Below, one piece after another: positions 40,501-49,207 of a stretch of DNA of 64,000 nucleotides; the stretch's first letter is position 1, and the number at the start of each line of letters is the position of its first letter. Source of the stretch: JASBTN01 sp965228805 (lineage in GTDB: Bacteria > Pseudomonadota > Alphaproteobacteria > Rhodobacterales > Rhodobacteraceae). A program made the position numbers and the translations under genes. The stretch covers positions 2,914,001-2,978,000 of the forward strand of contig NZ_CBDDIE010000003.1 in the NCBI RefSeq assembly GCF_965228805.1, in the 5' to 3' direction. Below the pieces are notes generated by a model, which saw nothing but the letters and a program-made list of their open reading frames with translations, was not told where the DNA came from and did not search any database.

Positions 40501-41646
40501 ATGCTTGCCACGTATGCCAGTGATCCGACGCGCACGCGCGGGCGGCTGTATGGCGAAGACGAAAGCGCCTTTCGTGAACCCTTTCAACGGGATCGCGACC
40601 GGATCATTCACTCCAGCGCGTTTCGGCGGCTGAAGCATAAGACGCAGGTCTTTGTCGAACATGAGGGTGATTATTTCCGCACCCGGTTGACCCATTCGAT
40701 CGAGGTGGCGCAGGTGGCGCGCACGATCTCCGGCGCTCTGGGGCTGAACTCGCACCTGACCGAGGCCGTGGCGCTGGCGCATGACCTGGGGCACACGCCC
40801 TTTGGCCATACCGGCGAGGACGCTCTGGACGCGCTGATGGCCCCCTATGGCGGCTTTGATCACAACGCCCAGGCGTTGAAGATCGTGACATCGCTGGAGC
40901 GCCATTATGCGGAATGGGACGGGTTGAACCTGTCCTGGGAAACCCTTGAAGGCATTGCCAAACACAACGGGCCGGTGGCGGGGGATCTGCCCTACGCCCT
41001 GGCCGAGTATGACGCGCGCCATTCGCTGGAACTGGACAGCCACGCAGGCGCCGAGGCGCAGGTGGCCGCACTGGCGGACGATATCGCCTATAACAACCAC
41101 GACCTGGATGACGGGCTGCGGGCCGGGCTGTTCACGGTGGAAGACATCTGTGCGTTGCCGATCATTGGGGATGCCTTTGCCGAGGTTGACGCCAAATACC
41201 CCGGGCTAGATGCGAAACGGCGCCGACATGAGGCGCTGCGCCGGGTGTTTGGTGTGATGGTGTCGGACGTGCTGGTGACCTCCAAGCGCCTGCTCCAGGA
41301 GGCCAACCCGGGCTCGGTCGAGGATATCCGCGCGCTGGGGCGGCCGGTCATTCGGTTCTCGGACGGGCTGTGGACGGATCTGAAGGTGATCCGCAAGTTC
41401 CTCTTCACCCGCATGTATCGTGCGCCTTCGGTGGTCGAGATGCGCAAGCGGGTGACGGCGGTGGTCGAGGAGCTGTTTCCGCTGTTCCTGGCCCAGCCGG
41501 AACTGCTGCCCGCCGACTGGCACACCGACCTGGAGCGGGCGCGGGGGGATGATACGGCGCTGGCGCGGTTGGTGGCAGACTATATCGCGGGTATGACCGA
41601 CCGGTTTGCACTGGACACACACAAGCGGCTGGTGGACGGGCGCTGA
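40501..41646 (+). CDS. dgt: Deoxyguanosinetriphosphate triphosphohydrolase-like protein
   Basis: HD-domain enzyme hydrolysing dNTPs to deoxynucleosides and triphosphate, 381 aa (short dGTPase class). Motifs: AFRRLKHKTQVF, TRLTHSIEVAQ, the HD pair in ALAHDLGHTPFGHTGE and DDIAYNNHDLDDGL. It starts at ATG 40501 after GAGGCAGAG. It heads the conserved dgt-argS-SPOR-nagZ-scpAB block, although here a minus-strand small gene separates it from argS. Confidence 0.93.
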   Translation: MLATYASDPTRTRGRLYGEDESAFREPFQRDRDRIIHSSAFRRLKHKTQVFVEHEGDYFRTRLTHSIEVAQVARTISGALGLNSHLTEAVALAHDLGHTPFGHTGEDALDALMAPYGGFDHNAQALKIVTSLERHYAEWDGLNLSWETLEGIAKHNGPVAGDLPYALAEYDARHSLELDSHAGAEAQVAALADDIAYNNHDLDDGLRAGLFTVEDICALPIIGDAFAEVDAKYPGLDAKRRRHEALRRVFGVMVSDVLVTSKRLLQEANPGSVEDIRALGRPVIRFSDGLWTDLKVIRKFLFTRMYRAPSVVEMRKRVTAVVEELFPLFLAQPELLPADWHTDLERARGDDTALARLVADYIAGMTDRFALDTHKRLVDGR

Positions 41647-41653
41647 AAAGAAA

Positions 41654-41681
41654 GCTCCGCGATGCGGGCGCATCGCGGAGC
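41654..41681 (-). terminator. Terminator between dgt and the 68-aa gene
   Basis: A 12-bp stem (GCTCCGCGATGC / GCATCGCGGAGC) with a 4-nt loop lies 7 nt after the dgt stop. The AAGAAA on its left becomes TTTCTTTTC on the minus strand, so it is a good terminator for the converging 68-aa gene and may also stop dgt transcripts. Confidence 0.75.
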
Positions 41682-41707
41682 CTATCGCTTCAACCAGATC
41701 GGTTCGA

Positions 41708-41914
41708 TCAGACCGACGGCGTGCTGTCGCCACTCGCCAGAGCCACGCCCAGGAACAGGATCAGCAGGACCGGGATCAGGATGCCAGCGGAGGAGGACGA
41801 AGCGGCCTCTTCGACGATGACAGCGGGCTCGACGATCGGGTCAACCAGAGCGCCGGCGTTGGCGGCGGTGGCAGCGGTGGCGGCGATCAGGGCCGCGGCG
41901 GCGAATTTCTTCAT
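41708..41914 (-). CDS. Small secreted or membrane protein, hypothetical (68 aa)
   Basis: ATG 41914 opens a clear signal peptide, MKKFAAAALIAATAATAANA. A short acidic segment VDPIVEPAVIVEE, Ser-rich SSSSAG, a hydrophobic stretch ILIPVLLILFLGVALA and a short tail follow. A processed product of about 48 aa would be envelope-bound. No family name is recognised, but the layout looks like a conserved small roseobacterial protein. It has its own terminator and lies opposite in direction to its flanking genes. Confidence 0.7.
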   Translation of the reverse strand: MKKFAAAALIAATAATAANAGALVDPIVEPAVIVEEAASSSSAGILIPVLLILFLGVALASGDSTPSV

Positions 41915-42112
41915 TTTAGCAATCCTTGGCTTTTCATGTGCTTCGAAACCTCGCAAGAGGTGCGATGCGCACGCTATGAGCTGCACTGCAGCAAGTCAAA
42001 TGTACAAATCCGACCTCTGGAAGGCGCGGCGGAATTGCAACAGATAGCGCGCGGGCGTTGACCTCTCGGCCCCCCGTGATAAACCCGCGCGCAACGATTG
42101 AGGATGCCCGAG

Positions 42113-43828
42113 ATGAACCTGTTTACCGATATTCGCGCGCTGGTGCTGGACAGCCTGGCCGAAATGGCTGCCGAGGGCGTGCTGCCCGAGGGGCTGAGCC
42201 TGGACAATGTGGCGGTTGAGCCGCCGCGCGATGCGGCCCATGGCGACATGGCCACCAATGCGGCCATGGTGCTGGCGAAACCGGCCAAGATGAAGCCGCG
42301 CGACATTGCCGAGGCCCTGGCGGGCAAGCTGGCGGCGGACGCGCGCATCACCCGGGCCGAGGTTGCGGGACCGGGCTTTCTGAACCTGTCGCTGGACCCG
42401 TCGGTCTGGACCGGCCTTGTCACGTCCGTGTTGACCAACGAGGGCTATGGCCGCTCGACCATGGGGCAGGGGCAAAAGGTCAATGTCGAATATGTCTCGG
42501 CCAACCCGACCGGCCCGCTGCATGTGGGTCACACTCGCGGTGCAGTCTTCGGCGACGCTCTGGCGAGCCTGTTGGAATACGCAGGCCACGAGGTCACCCG
42601 CGAATACTACATCAACGACGGTGGCGCCCAGGTCGACGTGCTGGCGCGCTCGGTCTACCTGCGGTATCTCGAAGCCCATGGCGAGGCGGTGGAATTCCCC
42701 GAAGGCACCTATCCGGGCGACTACCTGGTCCCGGTGGGCGAGGCGCTGAAGGCCAAGGTCGGCGACGCCTATGTCGGCAAGGGCGAGGACACATGGCTGG
42801 TCGAGATCCGCGAATTCGCCACGGCGGCGATGATGGACCTGATCCGCGAGGATCTGGCCATGCTGGGCGTGAAGATGGACGTGTTCTTCAGCGAAAAGTC
42901 GCTCTATGGCACTGGCCGGATCGAGGCCGCCCTGGAAGCGCTGGACGCCAAGGGGCTGATCTATGAAGGCGTGCTGGAGCCGCCCAAGGGCAAGAAACCC
43001 GAGGATTGGGAACCGCGCGAGCAGACCCTGTTCAAATCCACCGAACATGGCGATGACGTGGATCGGCCCGTCAAGAAATCGGACGGCGCCTGGACCTATT
43101 TCGCGCCGGACATTGCCTATCACTTCGACAAGGTGGAACGCGGCTTTGATGCGCTGATCGACATTTTCGGCGCCGACCACGGCGGCTATGTCAAACGCAT
43201 GAAGGCGGCGGTGTCCGCGCTGTCCGACGGCAAGACGCCGCTGGACATCAAGCTGACCCAGCTGGTGAAGCTGTTCAAGAACGGCGAGCCCTTCAAAATG
43301 TCCAAGCGGGCTGGCAACTTCGTCACCCTGCGCGATGTGGTCGAACAGGTGGGGTCGGATGTGACCCGCTTCCACATGCTGACGCGCAAGAATGACGCCA
43401 CGCTGGATTTCGACTTCGACAAGGTGCTGGAGCAAAGCCGCGACAACCCGGTCTACTACGTGCAATACGCCCACGCGCGGGTGAAATCTGCGCTGCGCAA
43501 GGCCGGTGACATCGCGCTGACCGACACGCCTGTGTTGGCGGATGACGCTGAGTTTTCGGTGGCCAAGAAGCTGGCTGAATGGCCGCGTCTGGTCGAGATT
43601 GCTGCGCGCACGCATGAGCCGCATCGCGTTGCCTTCTACCTCTACGACCTGGCGTCGGAATTCCACGGCCTCTACCACAAGGGCAAGGATCAGCCCGAGC
43701 TGAAGTTCGTGCAAGAGGGTGATCCTGTTGCAACAGCGGCGAAAATCGCGCTGCCGCGTGCCGTTGCCGTTGTCATTTCCGCCGGTCTTGGTATTCTTGG
43801 CGTAACCCCGGCCGAAGAAATGCGCTGA
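42113..43828 (+). CDS. argS: Arginyl-tRNA synthetase
   Basis: Class I synthetase of 571 aa. It has the N-terminal tRNA D-loop-recognising domain, the HIGH-equivalent HVGH in NPTGPLHVGHTRGAV, the KMSKS-equivalent KMSKR in EPFKMSKRAGN and a C-terminal DALR anticodon-binding domain ending with the conserved Met (EEMR). ATG 42113 (MNLFTDIRALV) is chosen; 42098 lacks a ribosome site. It is 89 nt before the SPOR gene on the same strand. The 198-nt gap upstream shows nothing else recognisable. Confidence 0.96.
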   Translation: MNLFTDIRALVLDSLAEMAAEGVLPEGLSLDNVAVEPPRDAAHGDMATNAAMVLAKPAKMKPRDIAEALAGKLAADARITRAEVAGPGFLNLSLDPSVWTGLVTSVLTNEGYGRSTMGQGQKVNVEYVSANPTGPLHVGHTRGAVFGDALASLLEYAGHEVTREYYINDGGAQVDVLARSVYLRYLEAHGEAVEFPEGTYPGDYLVPVGEALKAKVGDAYVGKGEDTWLVEIREFATAAMMDLIREDLAMLGVKMDVFFSEKSLYGTGRIEAALEALDAKGLIYEGVLEPPKGKKPEDWEPREQTLFKSTEHGDDVDRPVKKSDGAWTYFAPDIAYHFDKVERGFDALIDIFGADHGGYVKRMKAAVSALSDGKTPLDIKLTQLVKLFKNGEPFKMSKRAGNFVTLRDVVEQVGSDVTRFHMLTRKNDATLDFDFDKVLEQSRDNPVYYVQYAHARVKSALRKAGDIALTDTPVLADDAEFSVAKKLAEWPRLVEIAARTHEPHRVAFYLYDLASEFHGLYHKGKDQPELKFVQEGDPVATAAKIALPRAVAVVISAGLGILGVTPAEEMR

Positions 43829-43917
43829 CCAAACAAGCGCTGCGGCCTCGGGGAAGAGCAGAGGCAAAGCAGTGAACCGGCGGGATGCATGCATCCAGCG
43901 CCGGATGTGAGGCAGGC

Positions 43918-45003
43918 ATGGCACAGGTCGATTGGAACGCGCAGATGCAGCCGGGTGAGATGCACCCGGGCGAGCAGATGTATCATCAGGATGCAGGTAC
44001 GACCGCAGGGCAAGGGGGCGTCTCGCTCACCTCGCTTGCGGGCGCGGCGCTGTCCTTGGGGCTTCTGGTCGGTGTCGGTGTCTGGGGCTATGAACTGGCG
44101 ATGCGCGACGTGACCGGTGTGCCGGTGGTGCGCGCGCTGGAAGGCCCGATGCGGGTCCAACCCGAAGATCCCGGCGGAATGTCGGCCGAACATCAGGGGC
44201 TGGCGGTCAACGCCGTGGCCGCCGAAGGGGGCGCCGCGCGCCCTGCCGACACGCTGACGCTTGCCCCGCAACCCACCGAGCTTGCCGCCGAAGACAGCCC
44301 TGCTGATCCAACCGCCGCCGCTGCGGTTGCTGCCGCCCCCATGCCCGCGCCGGAAACCGCTCCCGAAGCCCTGGCCGAGGCCAGCGACCTGGCCGTGCTG
44401 GCCGCGCTGGAGGTCGACGATCCCGTGGCTGCTGCCCTGGCCCTGGCGGATGCGGTGTCAGAAGGCGTCGAACCGCTGAGCGAAGCCGCGCCCGAATCTG
44501 AAACCGTGCCTGCGCCGACCGAAGCCGTCGCCGTAGCCCCCGAGGTTACACGGACGCCGGAACCTGAAACCCAGAGCGACCGCATCGCCGCCGACGTGCC
44601 CGGCGTGAAACGTTCGCCGCGCCCGCTCCGCCGCCCGGCCGAACTGGCCATCGCGGCCTCCGTGTCCGTCTCGGCTCGCGCCGATGCCAGCCCGGCCACT
44701 GCCGCGGTTGCGGCGCCCGAGGTGAACGAGATCGACCCGACCAACCTGCCCGTGGGCACGCGCTTGGTGCAACTGGGCGCCTTCGACAGCCCCGAGGTCG
44801 CGCGTTCGGAATGGACGAAACTGGCAAGCCGCTTCGACGATTACATGGGCGGCAAGACCCGCGTCATCGAAGAGGCGCAATCGGGCGGCAAGACCTTCTA
44901 TCGCCTGCGGGCCCATGGCTTTGCCGACCTGTCGGATGCGCGCCGCTTCTGCTCGGCTCTGATGGCCGAAAAAGCCGCCTGCATCCCGGTGGTGACCCGG
45001 TAA
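43918..45003 (+). CDS. SPOR domain-containing membrane protein
   Basis: A 361-aa septal peptidoglycan-binding protein. A short cytoplasmic N-terminus, one membrane anchor (about residues 37-58, SLAGAALSLGLLVGVGVW), a ~200-residue Ala/Pro/Glu-rich linker and a C-terminal SPOR domain (residues ~277-360, GTRLVQLGAFDSPEVARSEW) follow in order. The domain binds denuded glycan at division sites. Its stop is 1 nt before the nagZ start, so the two are coupled, linking septal wall binding with muropeptide turnover. Confidence 0.9.
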   Translation: MAQVDWNAQMQPGEMHPGEQMYHQDAGTTAGQGGVSLTSLAGAALSLGLLVGVGVWGYELAMRDVTGVPVVRALEGPMRVQPEDPGGMSAEHQGLAVNAVAAEGGAARPADTLTLAPQPTELAAEDSPADPTAAAAVAAAPMPAPETAPEALAEASDLAVLAALEVDDPVAAALALADAVSEGVEPLSEAAPESETVPAPTEAVAVAPEVTRTPEPETQSDRIAADVPGVKRSPRPLRRPAELAIAASVSVSARADASPATAAVAAPEVNEIDPTNLPVGTRLVQLGAFDSPEVARSEWTKLASRFDDYMGGKTRVIEEAQSGGKTFYRLRAHGFADLSDARRFCSALMAEKAACIPVVTR

Positions 45004-45004
45004 C

Positions 45005-46012
45005 ATGTCGCGTATCGGCGCCTATATCCTGGGCTGCGCAGGGCTGGAGCTTTCGCGCGAGGAGCGGGATTTCTTCGAACGGGTGCAGCCCTGGGGCTTC
45101 ATCCTCTTTGCCCGCAACGTGGCCGATCCCGACCAGTTGAAGGCGCTGACCGCCGAGCTGCGCGGTGCGGTCGGGCGCAATGTGCCGATCTTCATCGACC
45201 AGGAGGGCGGGCGCGTGGCGCGCATGGGCGCGCCCTATTGGCGCGAATGGCTGCCTGCGCTGGATCAGGTGGCTCAGAACAAACGTCATGCTGTCCGGTC
45301 AATGTATCTGCGCTATCGCCTCATTGCCGAGGAACTGCGTGCGGTCGGGATCGACGGCAACTGCGCCCCGCTGGCGGATATCGCCAACCCGGACACTCAC
45401 CCGGTCCTGCGCAACCGCTGCTATGGCGAGGATGTGATTAAGGTGGCCGAGATCGCCGGTTCCGTGGCTCAGGGCCTGGTTGATGGCGGCGTGCTGCCGG
45501 TTCTGAAGCACATTCCGGGCCATGGCCGCGCCGTGACCGACAGTCATCTGGACCTGCCGCGCGTCAAGACCCCGGCGCGGGAGTTGAAATGGTCGGATTT
45601 CATGGCGTTCGAACCCCTGAATTGGCTGCCGCTTGGCATGACCGCCCATGTGGTCTTTGATGCGATCGACCGGGACCAGTGCGCCACTGTCTCTCCAGCG
45701 GTGCATGAGGTGATCCGCACCCAGATCGGCTTTACCGGCTGCCTGATGACCGACGATATCTCGATGCAGGCGCTGGATGGTCCCCTGTCCCTGCGCGCCC
45801 GGTCCGCCCTGCGTGCGGGCTGCGATCTGGTGCTGCATTGCAATGGCGAGTTGGAGCAGATGGCCGAAGTCACCGACGTCTCCGGCTGGCTCGAAGGGGC
45901 GGCCTTGGAGCGCGCTGACAAGGCCCTGACTTGGCGGCGAGAGCCCGACCCCATTGACATTGCCGCGCTGGAAGCCGAATTTCAGAGCCTGATGACAGGG
46001 GGTTCCGCCTGA
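45005..46012 (+). CDS. nagZ: Beta-N-acetylhexosaminidase NagZ (GH3)
   Basis: Cytoplasmic glycosidase removing GlcNAc from anhydro-muropeptides in cell-wall recycling. The 335-aa protein has FIDQEGGRVARM, GNCAPLADIANP, the NagZ signature KHIPGHGRAVTDSH with the His-Asp catalytic loop, and GCLMTDDISMQAL carrying the nucleophilic Asp. Length is normal. It starts 1 nt after the SPOR gene stop; scpA follows after a 109-nt gap. Confidence 0.95.
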   Translation: MSRIGAYILGCAGLELSREERDFFERVQPWGFILFARNVADPDQLKALTAELRGAVGRNVPIFIDQEGGRVARMGAPYWREWLPALDQVAQNKRHAVRSMYLRYRLIAEELRAVGIDGNCAPLADIANPDTHPVLRNRCYGEDVIKVAEIAGSVAQGLVDGGVLPVLKHIPGHGRAVTDSHLDLPRVKTPARELKWSDFMAFEPLNWLPLGMTAHVVFDAIDRDQCATVSPAVHEVIRTQIGFTGCLMTDDISMQALDGPLSLRARSALRAGCDLVLHCNGELEQMAEVTDVSGWLEGAALERADKALTWRREPDPIDIAALEAEFQSLMTGGSA

Positions 46013-46121
46013 CAGCCGATACGGCGATGAGGCGGGGCATAGCACCGAAAAGAGGGTTTCCTGCGTTCCGCACACCCCGAACAGCAGTTTTGGGCGGGAT
46101 GCACGGGTGATCGGGCATTGA

Positions 46122-46916
46122 ATGGCAGAAGAACAACTGGACGCATTTGAACCGGATGTCATGAGCGTATCGGAGCGCATGGCGGCCGAGGCGCTGATCG
46201 TCGATGTGGACGGGTTCGAGGGGCCGCTCGACCTGCTTCTGACGCTCTCGCGCACCCAGAAGGTTGACCTGCGCAAGATCTCGGTGCTGCAGCTGGCCGA
46301 GCAATATTTGCAATTCGTCGAACGCGCCCGCAAGCTTCGGCTGGAACTGGCGGCTGACTACCTTGTCATGGCGGCCTGGCTGGCCTTCCTGAAATCCCGT
46401 CTGTTGCTGCCCCCGGATCCCACGGAAGAGGGGCCCTCGGGTGAGGAACTGGCCGCTCACCTGGCCTTCCAGCTTGAGCGCCTACAGGCGATGCGGGATT
46501 CAGCGGCCAAGCTGATGGCGCGCGACCAGCTGGGGCGCGATTTCTTCGCCCGTGGCATCCCGGAGGACGTCACCCGCGTGCGTCGCGTCACCTATACTGC
46601 GACGCTTCTGGACCTGATGCAGGGCTATGCGCGTATCCGCACCAAGGACGAGTTCCGCCCCTTCGTCATGGACCGCGAGGCGATCTTGACCATGGAACAG
46701 GCGTTGGAACGCATGCGCGGGCTGATCGGTTATGCGGGCGACTGGACCGACCTGACCTCCTACCTGCCCGAGGGCTGGGAAATGGACCCGAAAAAGCGCC
46801 GCTCGGCCACGGCGGCGAGCTTTGCCGCCTCGCTGGAACTGGTCAAGGCGGGCGCGATCGAAATCCGGCAGGGCGAGACCTTCGCCCCCATTGAAATCCG
46901 CAGGAAACCCGAATGA
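46122..46916 (+). CDS. scpA: Segregation and condensation protein A
   Basis: Kleisin subunit of the SMC-ScpAB condensin complex. The 264-aa protein has the N-terminal kleisin motif VDGFEGPLDLLLTLSRTQKVDL and then a helical stretch with YLVMAAWLAFLKSRLLLP. A C-terminal winged-helix part follows. Its last 4 nt overlap the scpB start, giving the expected stoichiometric coupling. Confidence 0.95.
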   Translation: MAEEQLDAFEPDVMSVSERMAAEALIVDVDGFEGPLDLLLTLSRTQKVDLRKISVLQLAEQYLQFVERARKLRLELAADYLVMAAWLAFLKSRLLLPPDPTEEGPSGEELAAHLAFQLERLQAMRDSAAKLMARDQLGRDFFARGIPEDVTRVRRVTYTATLLDLMQGYARIRTKDEFRPFVMDREAILTMEQALERMRGLIGYAGDWTDLTSYLPEGWEMDPKKRRSATAASFAASLELVKAGAIEIRQGETFAPIEIRRKPE

Positions 46917-47575
46917 GCGAGACGGATCTGGAAATGGAACAGGAAGAAAGCCTGTTCGAAGCCCCGCCAATGGGCGAGCAGGAGCGTATGGTGGAGGCGA
47001 TCCTGTTTGCCTCGGCCGAGCCGGTCAGTGTGTCCGACATGGAGGCGCGCATGCCCCATGGGTCCGACCCCGCCGAGGCGCTGGTGCACCTGCGCAAGCG
47101 CTATGAGGGGCGCGGCGTGAACCTGGTGCGGGTGGGCGACGCCTGGGCCATGCGCACGGCCTCCGACCTGGGCTATCTGATGCAGAAGGAAACGGTCGAG
47201 ACGCGCAAGCTTAGCCGTGCGGCGATCGAGACGCTCGCCATCATCGCCTATCACCAGCCGGTGACGCGGGCGGAGATTGAAGAAATTCGCGGCGTGTCCG
47301 TCTCACGCGGCACCATCGACCAGTTGATCGAGATGGAGTGGATCCGCTTCGGCCGCCGTCGCATGACCCCGGGCCGCCCGGTGACCTTTGTGGTGACGCC
47401 CGATTTCCTGGATCACTTCGGCTTGGAAAGCGCGCGCGACCTGCCGGGGCTGAAGGAGCTGCGCTCGGCCGGGCTGCTCGAAAGTCGCCCACCGCCAGGG
47501 CTGATGCCCGGGCCCGAGAGCGACGAGGAAGAGGACGAGGCCACCGAGGGCCAGTCGGAACTGTTCGAGGATTGA
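46913..47575 (+). CDS. scpB: Segregation and condensation protein B
   Basis: Winged-helix partner of ScpA in condensin, 220 aa. The conserved stretches are MVEAILFASAEPVSVSDMEARM and LSRAAIETLAIIAYHQPVTRAEIEEIRGVS, then RGRRMTPGRPVTF-type sequence (here GRRRMTPGRP). An acidic tail ends SEDEE-like. It overlaps scpA by 4 nt and is the last gene of the dgt...scpB block. In many alphaproteobacteria tatABC follows; here an intergenic repeat cluster does. Confidence 0.95.
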   Translation: MSETDLEMEQEESLFEAPPMGEQERMVEAILFASAEPVSVSDMEARMPHGSDPAEALVHLRKRYEGRGVNLVRVGDAWAMRTASDLGYLMQKETVETRKLSRAAIETLAIIAYHQPVTRAEIEEIRGVSVSRGTIDQLIEMEWIRFGRRRMTPGRPVTFVVTPDFLDHFGLESARDLPGLKELRSAGLLESRPPPGLMPGPESDEEEDEATEGQSELFED

Positions 47576-47599
47576 TCCTGGGATGCCTCGCAACTAACC

Positions 47600-47640
47600 A
47601 AAATTATTAAATAATTTTCGGTGGCGCGGCGATGGCGCGC
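47600..47640. repeat. AT-rich hairpin repeat, copy D, with GC-rich flank
   Basis: AAAATTATT-A-AATAATTTT (47600-47618) is followed by CGGTGGCGCGGCG, matching the right half of the element at 33.7 kb over about 26 bases with one change. A further palindrome, GCGCGCTGCGCGCGC, follows. It lies 25 nt after the scpB stop in a 281-nt gene-free gap. Confidence 0.7.
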
Positions 47641-47748
47641 TGCGCGCGCAGGTTACTCCATGTCGCCCTTTCATCTTGCCTGAAATAGGCCGTCAGGCCG
47701 TTGACGGAAAGGCCCCCATGCCGAGCGCAGCGAGGCCACCAGCGCCCC

Positions 47749-47769
47749 GAATTCTTTTTCAAAAGAATT
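47749..47769. repeat. AT-rich hairpin repeat, copy E
   Basis: AATTCTTTT and AAAAGAATT form a 9-bp stem with a TC loop, again set in GC-rich sequence (GCGCCCCG on the left, GCCCGCAACGGG on the right). It closes the gene-free gap of 47576-47856, in which nothing else coding is seen. It has the same architecture as copies A-D but a different AT core. Confidence 0.6.
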
Positions 47770-47856
47770 GCCCGCAACGGGGCAGGTCTGGACCCCGCCC
47801 ACAAAATGCCCATTTCGTGCTATAACCAGATCCAGAGCAGTGCGAGGAGAGGTGTC

Positions 47857-48066
47857 ATGAACCTCAATCAGATCATCAACATGATTCTGCGCCGTGTCAT
47901 GCGGCGGGTGATCAACAAGGGTGTCGACAAGGGCATCGACATGGCCGCGGGCGGCGGGCGCAGCCGAGACGAGATGACGCCCGAAGAACGAAAGCGTGCT
48001 CAGGCCGCCAAGGAGACCGCGCGCAAAGCCAAGCGGGCGGCGCGCATGGCGCGGCGCATGCGCTGA
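47857..48066 (+). CDS. Small basic hypothetical protein (69 aa)
   Basis: ATG 47857 follows a strong GAGGAGAGG ribosome site. The product starts MNLNQIINMILRRVMRRVINKG and ends in a very basic Ala/Lys/Arg helix (RKAKRAARMARRMR). It resembles small conserved roseobacterial proteins of unknown function. It might bind nucleic acid or an acidic partner, but that is inferred from charge alone. A hairpin follows at 48072-48097. Confidence 0.7.
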   Translation: MNLNQIINMILRRVMRRVINKGVDKGIDMAAGGGRSRDEMTPEERKRAQAAKETARKAKRAARMARRMR

Positions 48067-48071
48067 GGAAA

Positions 48072-48097
48072 GACCACGGGAGATTTCCCCCGTGGTC
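48072..48097. terminator. Hairpin between converging genes
   Basis: A 9-bp stem (GACCACGGG / CCCGTGGTC) with an 8-nt loop lies between the 69-aa gene and the DUF411 gene. No long T tract follows on either strand. It probably serves both converging transcripts. Confidence 0.5.
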
Positions 48098-48105
48098 CGC
48101 AGGTC

Positions 48106-48576
48106 TTAAGCCGCGTCGTAGTGGGTGAAGGGCGTAACCTGCCCGTCCCCGCCGATCAGGAACACCGTATAAGCCTCGCGTTCGCTTTCCGGACCCATTC
48201 CGGGGCTGCCCCAGGGCATGCCGGGCACGGCCAGGCCGATGGCGTCGGGGCGTTCCTGCAATAGGCGGCGGATGTCGGCGGGCGGCACGTGGCCCTCGAT
48301 CACGTAACCTTCGATCCGTGCGGTGTGGCAGGAGGCCATGTCTTCGGAAATGCCGCTGTCGCGTTTCAGCTGTGACAGTGCCTGCCAGGAGGCCTCGGCG
48401 GTTTCGGTCACGAAGCCTTCGCGCCCCAGGATTTCCACCCAAGCACCGCAGCAGCCGCAGCTTGGGTCCTTGGTGACCTCGATAAAGGGCGCGCTGCTCG
48501 CGCGGGCGGGTAGGGTGGCGGTTGCGCCGAGTGCGGCGAAGGCGGCCAACATCTGGCGGCGGGTCGGGTTGATCAT
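48106..48576 (-). CDS. DUF411 domain-containing protein, probable periplasmic metal-related
   Basis: A 156-aa protein with a twin-arginine-like leader (INPTRRQMLAAFAALGATA, cleavage near ARASS). The DUF411 domain that follows has VTKDPSCGCCGAWVEIL near its start, a CxxC-type metal site, and later GYVIEGHVPPADI and GLAVPGMPWGSPGM. DUF411 genes usually sit with copper-tolerance genes. Start ATG 48576 is chosen; the frame extends to 48639, overlapping the cytochrome gene end, but lacks a better start. Confidence 0.88.
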   Translation of the reverse strand: MINPTRRQMLAAFAALGATATLPARASSAPFIEVTKDPSCGCCGAWVEILGREGFVTETAEASWQALSQLKRDSGISEDMASCHTARIEGYVIEGHVPPADIRRLLQERPDAIGLAVPGMPWGSPGMGPESEREAYTVFLIGGDGQVTPFTHYDAA

Positions 48577-48635
48577 GTCATGTCCTTTCGGGGTGTGGGG
48601 CGCGCAGCCCCCTGTGTCGATGTGGGTTGGGCGCG

Positions 48636-49106
48636 TCATGAACCGGCGCGCTCCATACGTGTGCGTTCGGCCTGCTGGGAACGGATGTCTTCGGGCCAGG
48701 TGGATTTGATGAAGCTGAGCACGGCGCTTATCTGACCATCCGTCAGCTGATCTCCGAATCCGGGTATGCCGCTGGCAAAGCCGTTGACACCGCGCGCGGC
48801 GAGCGTCTCTGCGCCGCCGTACTTCGTATAGGCGAAGAGCAGATCGTCCCCGTGGTGCCAGGTGTGGCCGGTCGCGTCATGCGGTGGGGCGGACAGGATG
48901 CCGTCCGGACCGGGCTGGCGCCAGTTGGGTTGGCCTTCCAGCTCGGTGCCGTGGCAGCTTGCGCAGGTCTCGGCATAAAGCGCGGCGCCAAGGGCCAAGG
49001 TCTCGGCGTCGGGCAGGTCCGTGGTGCCGTCTTGGCGGGGCCAGAAGGTGGCGCCGACAAGGACCACGCCAGCTATACCCGCCCCTGTGAACAGGGCGCG
49101 GTTCAT
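48636..49106 (-). CDS. c-type cytochrome, monohaem
   Basis: A 156-aa protein with an N-terminal membrane anchor or signal (residues 3-21) and a haem motif CASCHG near residue 50. A distal Met is plausible in ASGIPGFGDQL, followed by the final helix ISAVLSFIKSTWPEDI. It is a class I cytochrome of the kind often linked to copper oxidase or copper-tolerance loci. It lies upstream of the DUF411 gene on the same strand and depends on the Ccm system partly encoded at 5-10 kb. Confidence 0.9.
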   Translation of the reverse strand: MNRALFTGAGIAGVVLVGATFWPRQDGTTDLPDAETLALGAALYAETCASCHGTELEGQPNWRQPGPDGILSAPPHDATGHTWHHGDDLLFAYTKYGGAETLAARGVNGFASGIPGFGDQLTDGQISAVLSFIKSTWPEDIRSQQAERTRMERAGS

Positions 49107-49207
49107 GGCATATCCTCCCTAGTTCGTCGTGGGAAGGTCTCCAATTTATTGATTTTCATGAGGTTTCTCCTGTCTGAATGTCCTGCGCCGGAGGCGCGGT
49201 GGATGGG

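Noticed and set aside
41996..43924. 642-aa minus-strand open frame antisense to argS
   Set aside because: It spans all of argS, lacks recognisable motifs and has no ribosome site.
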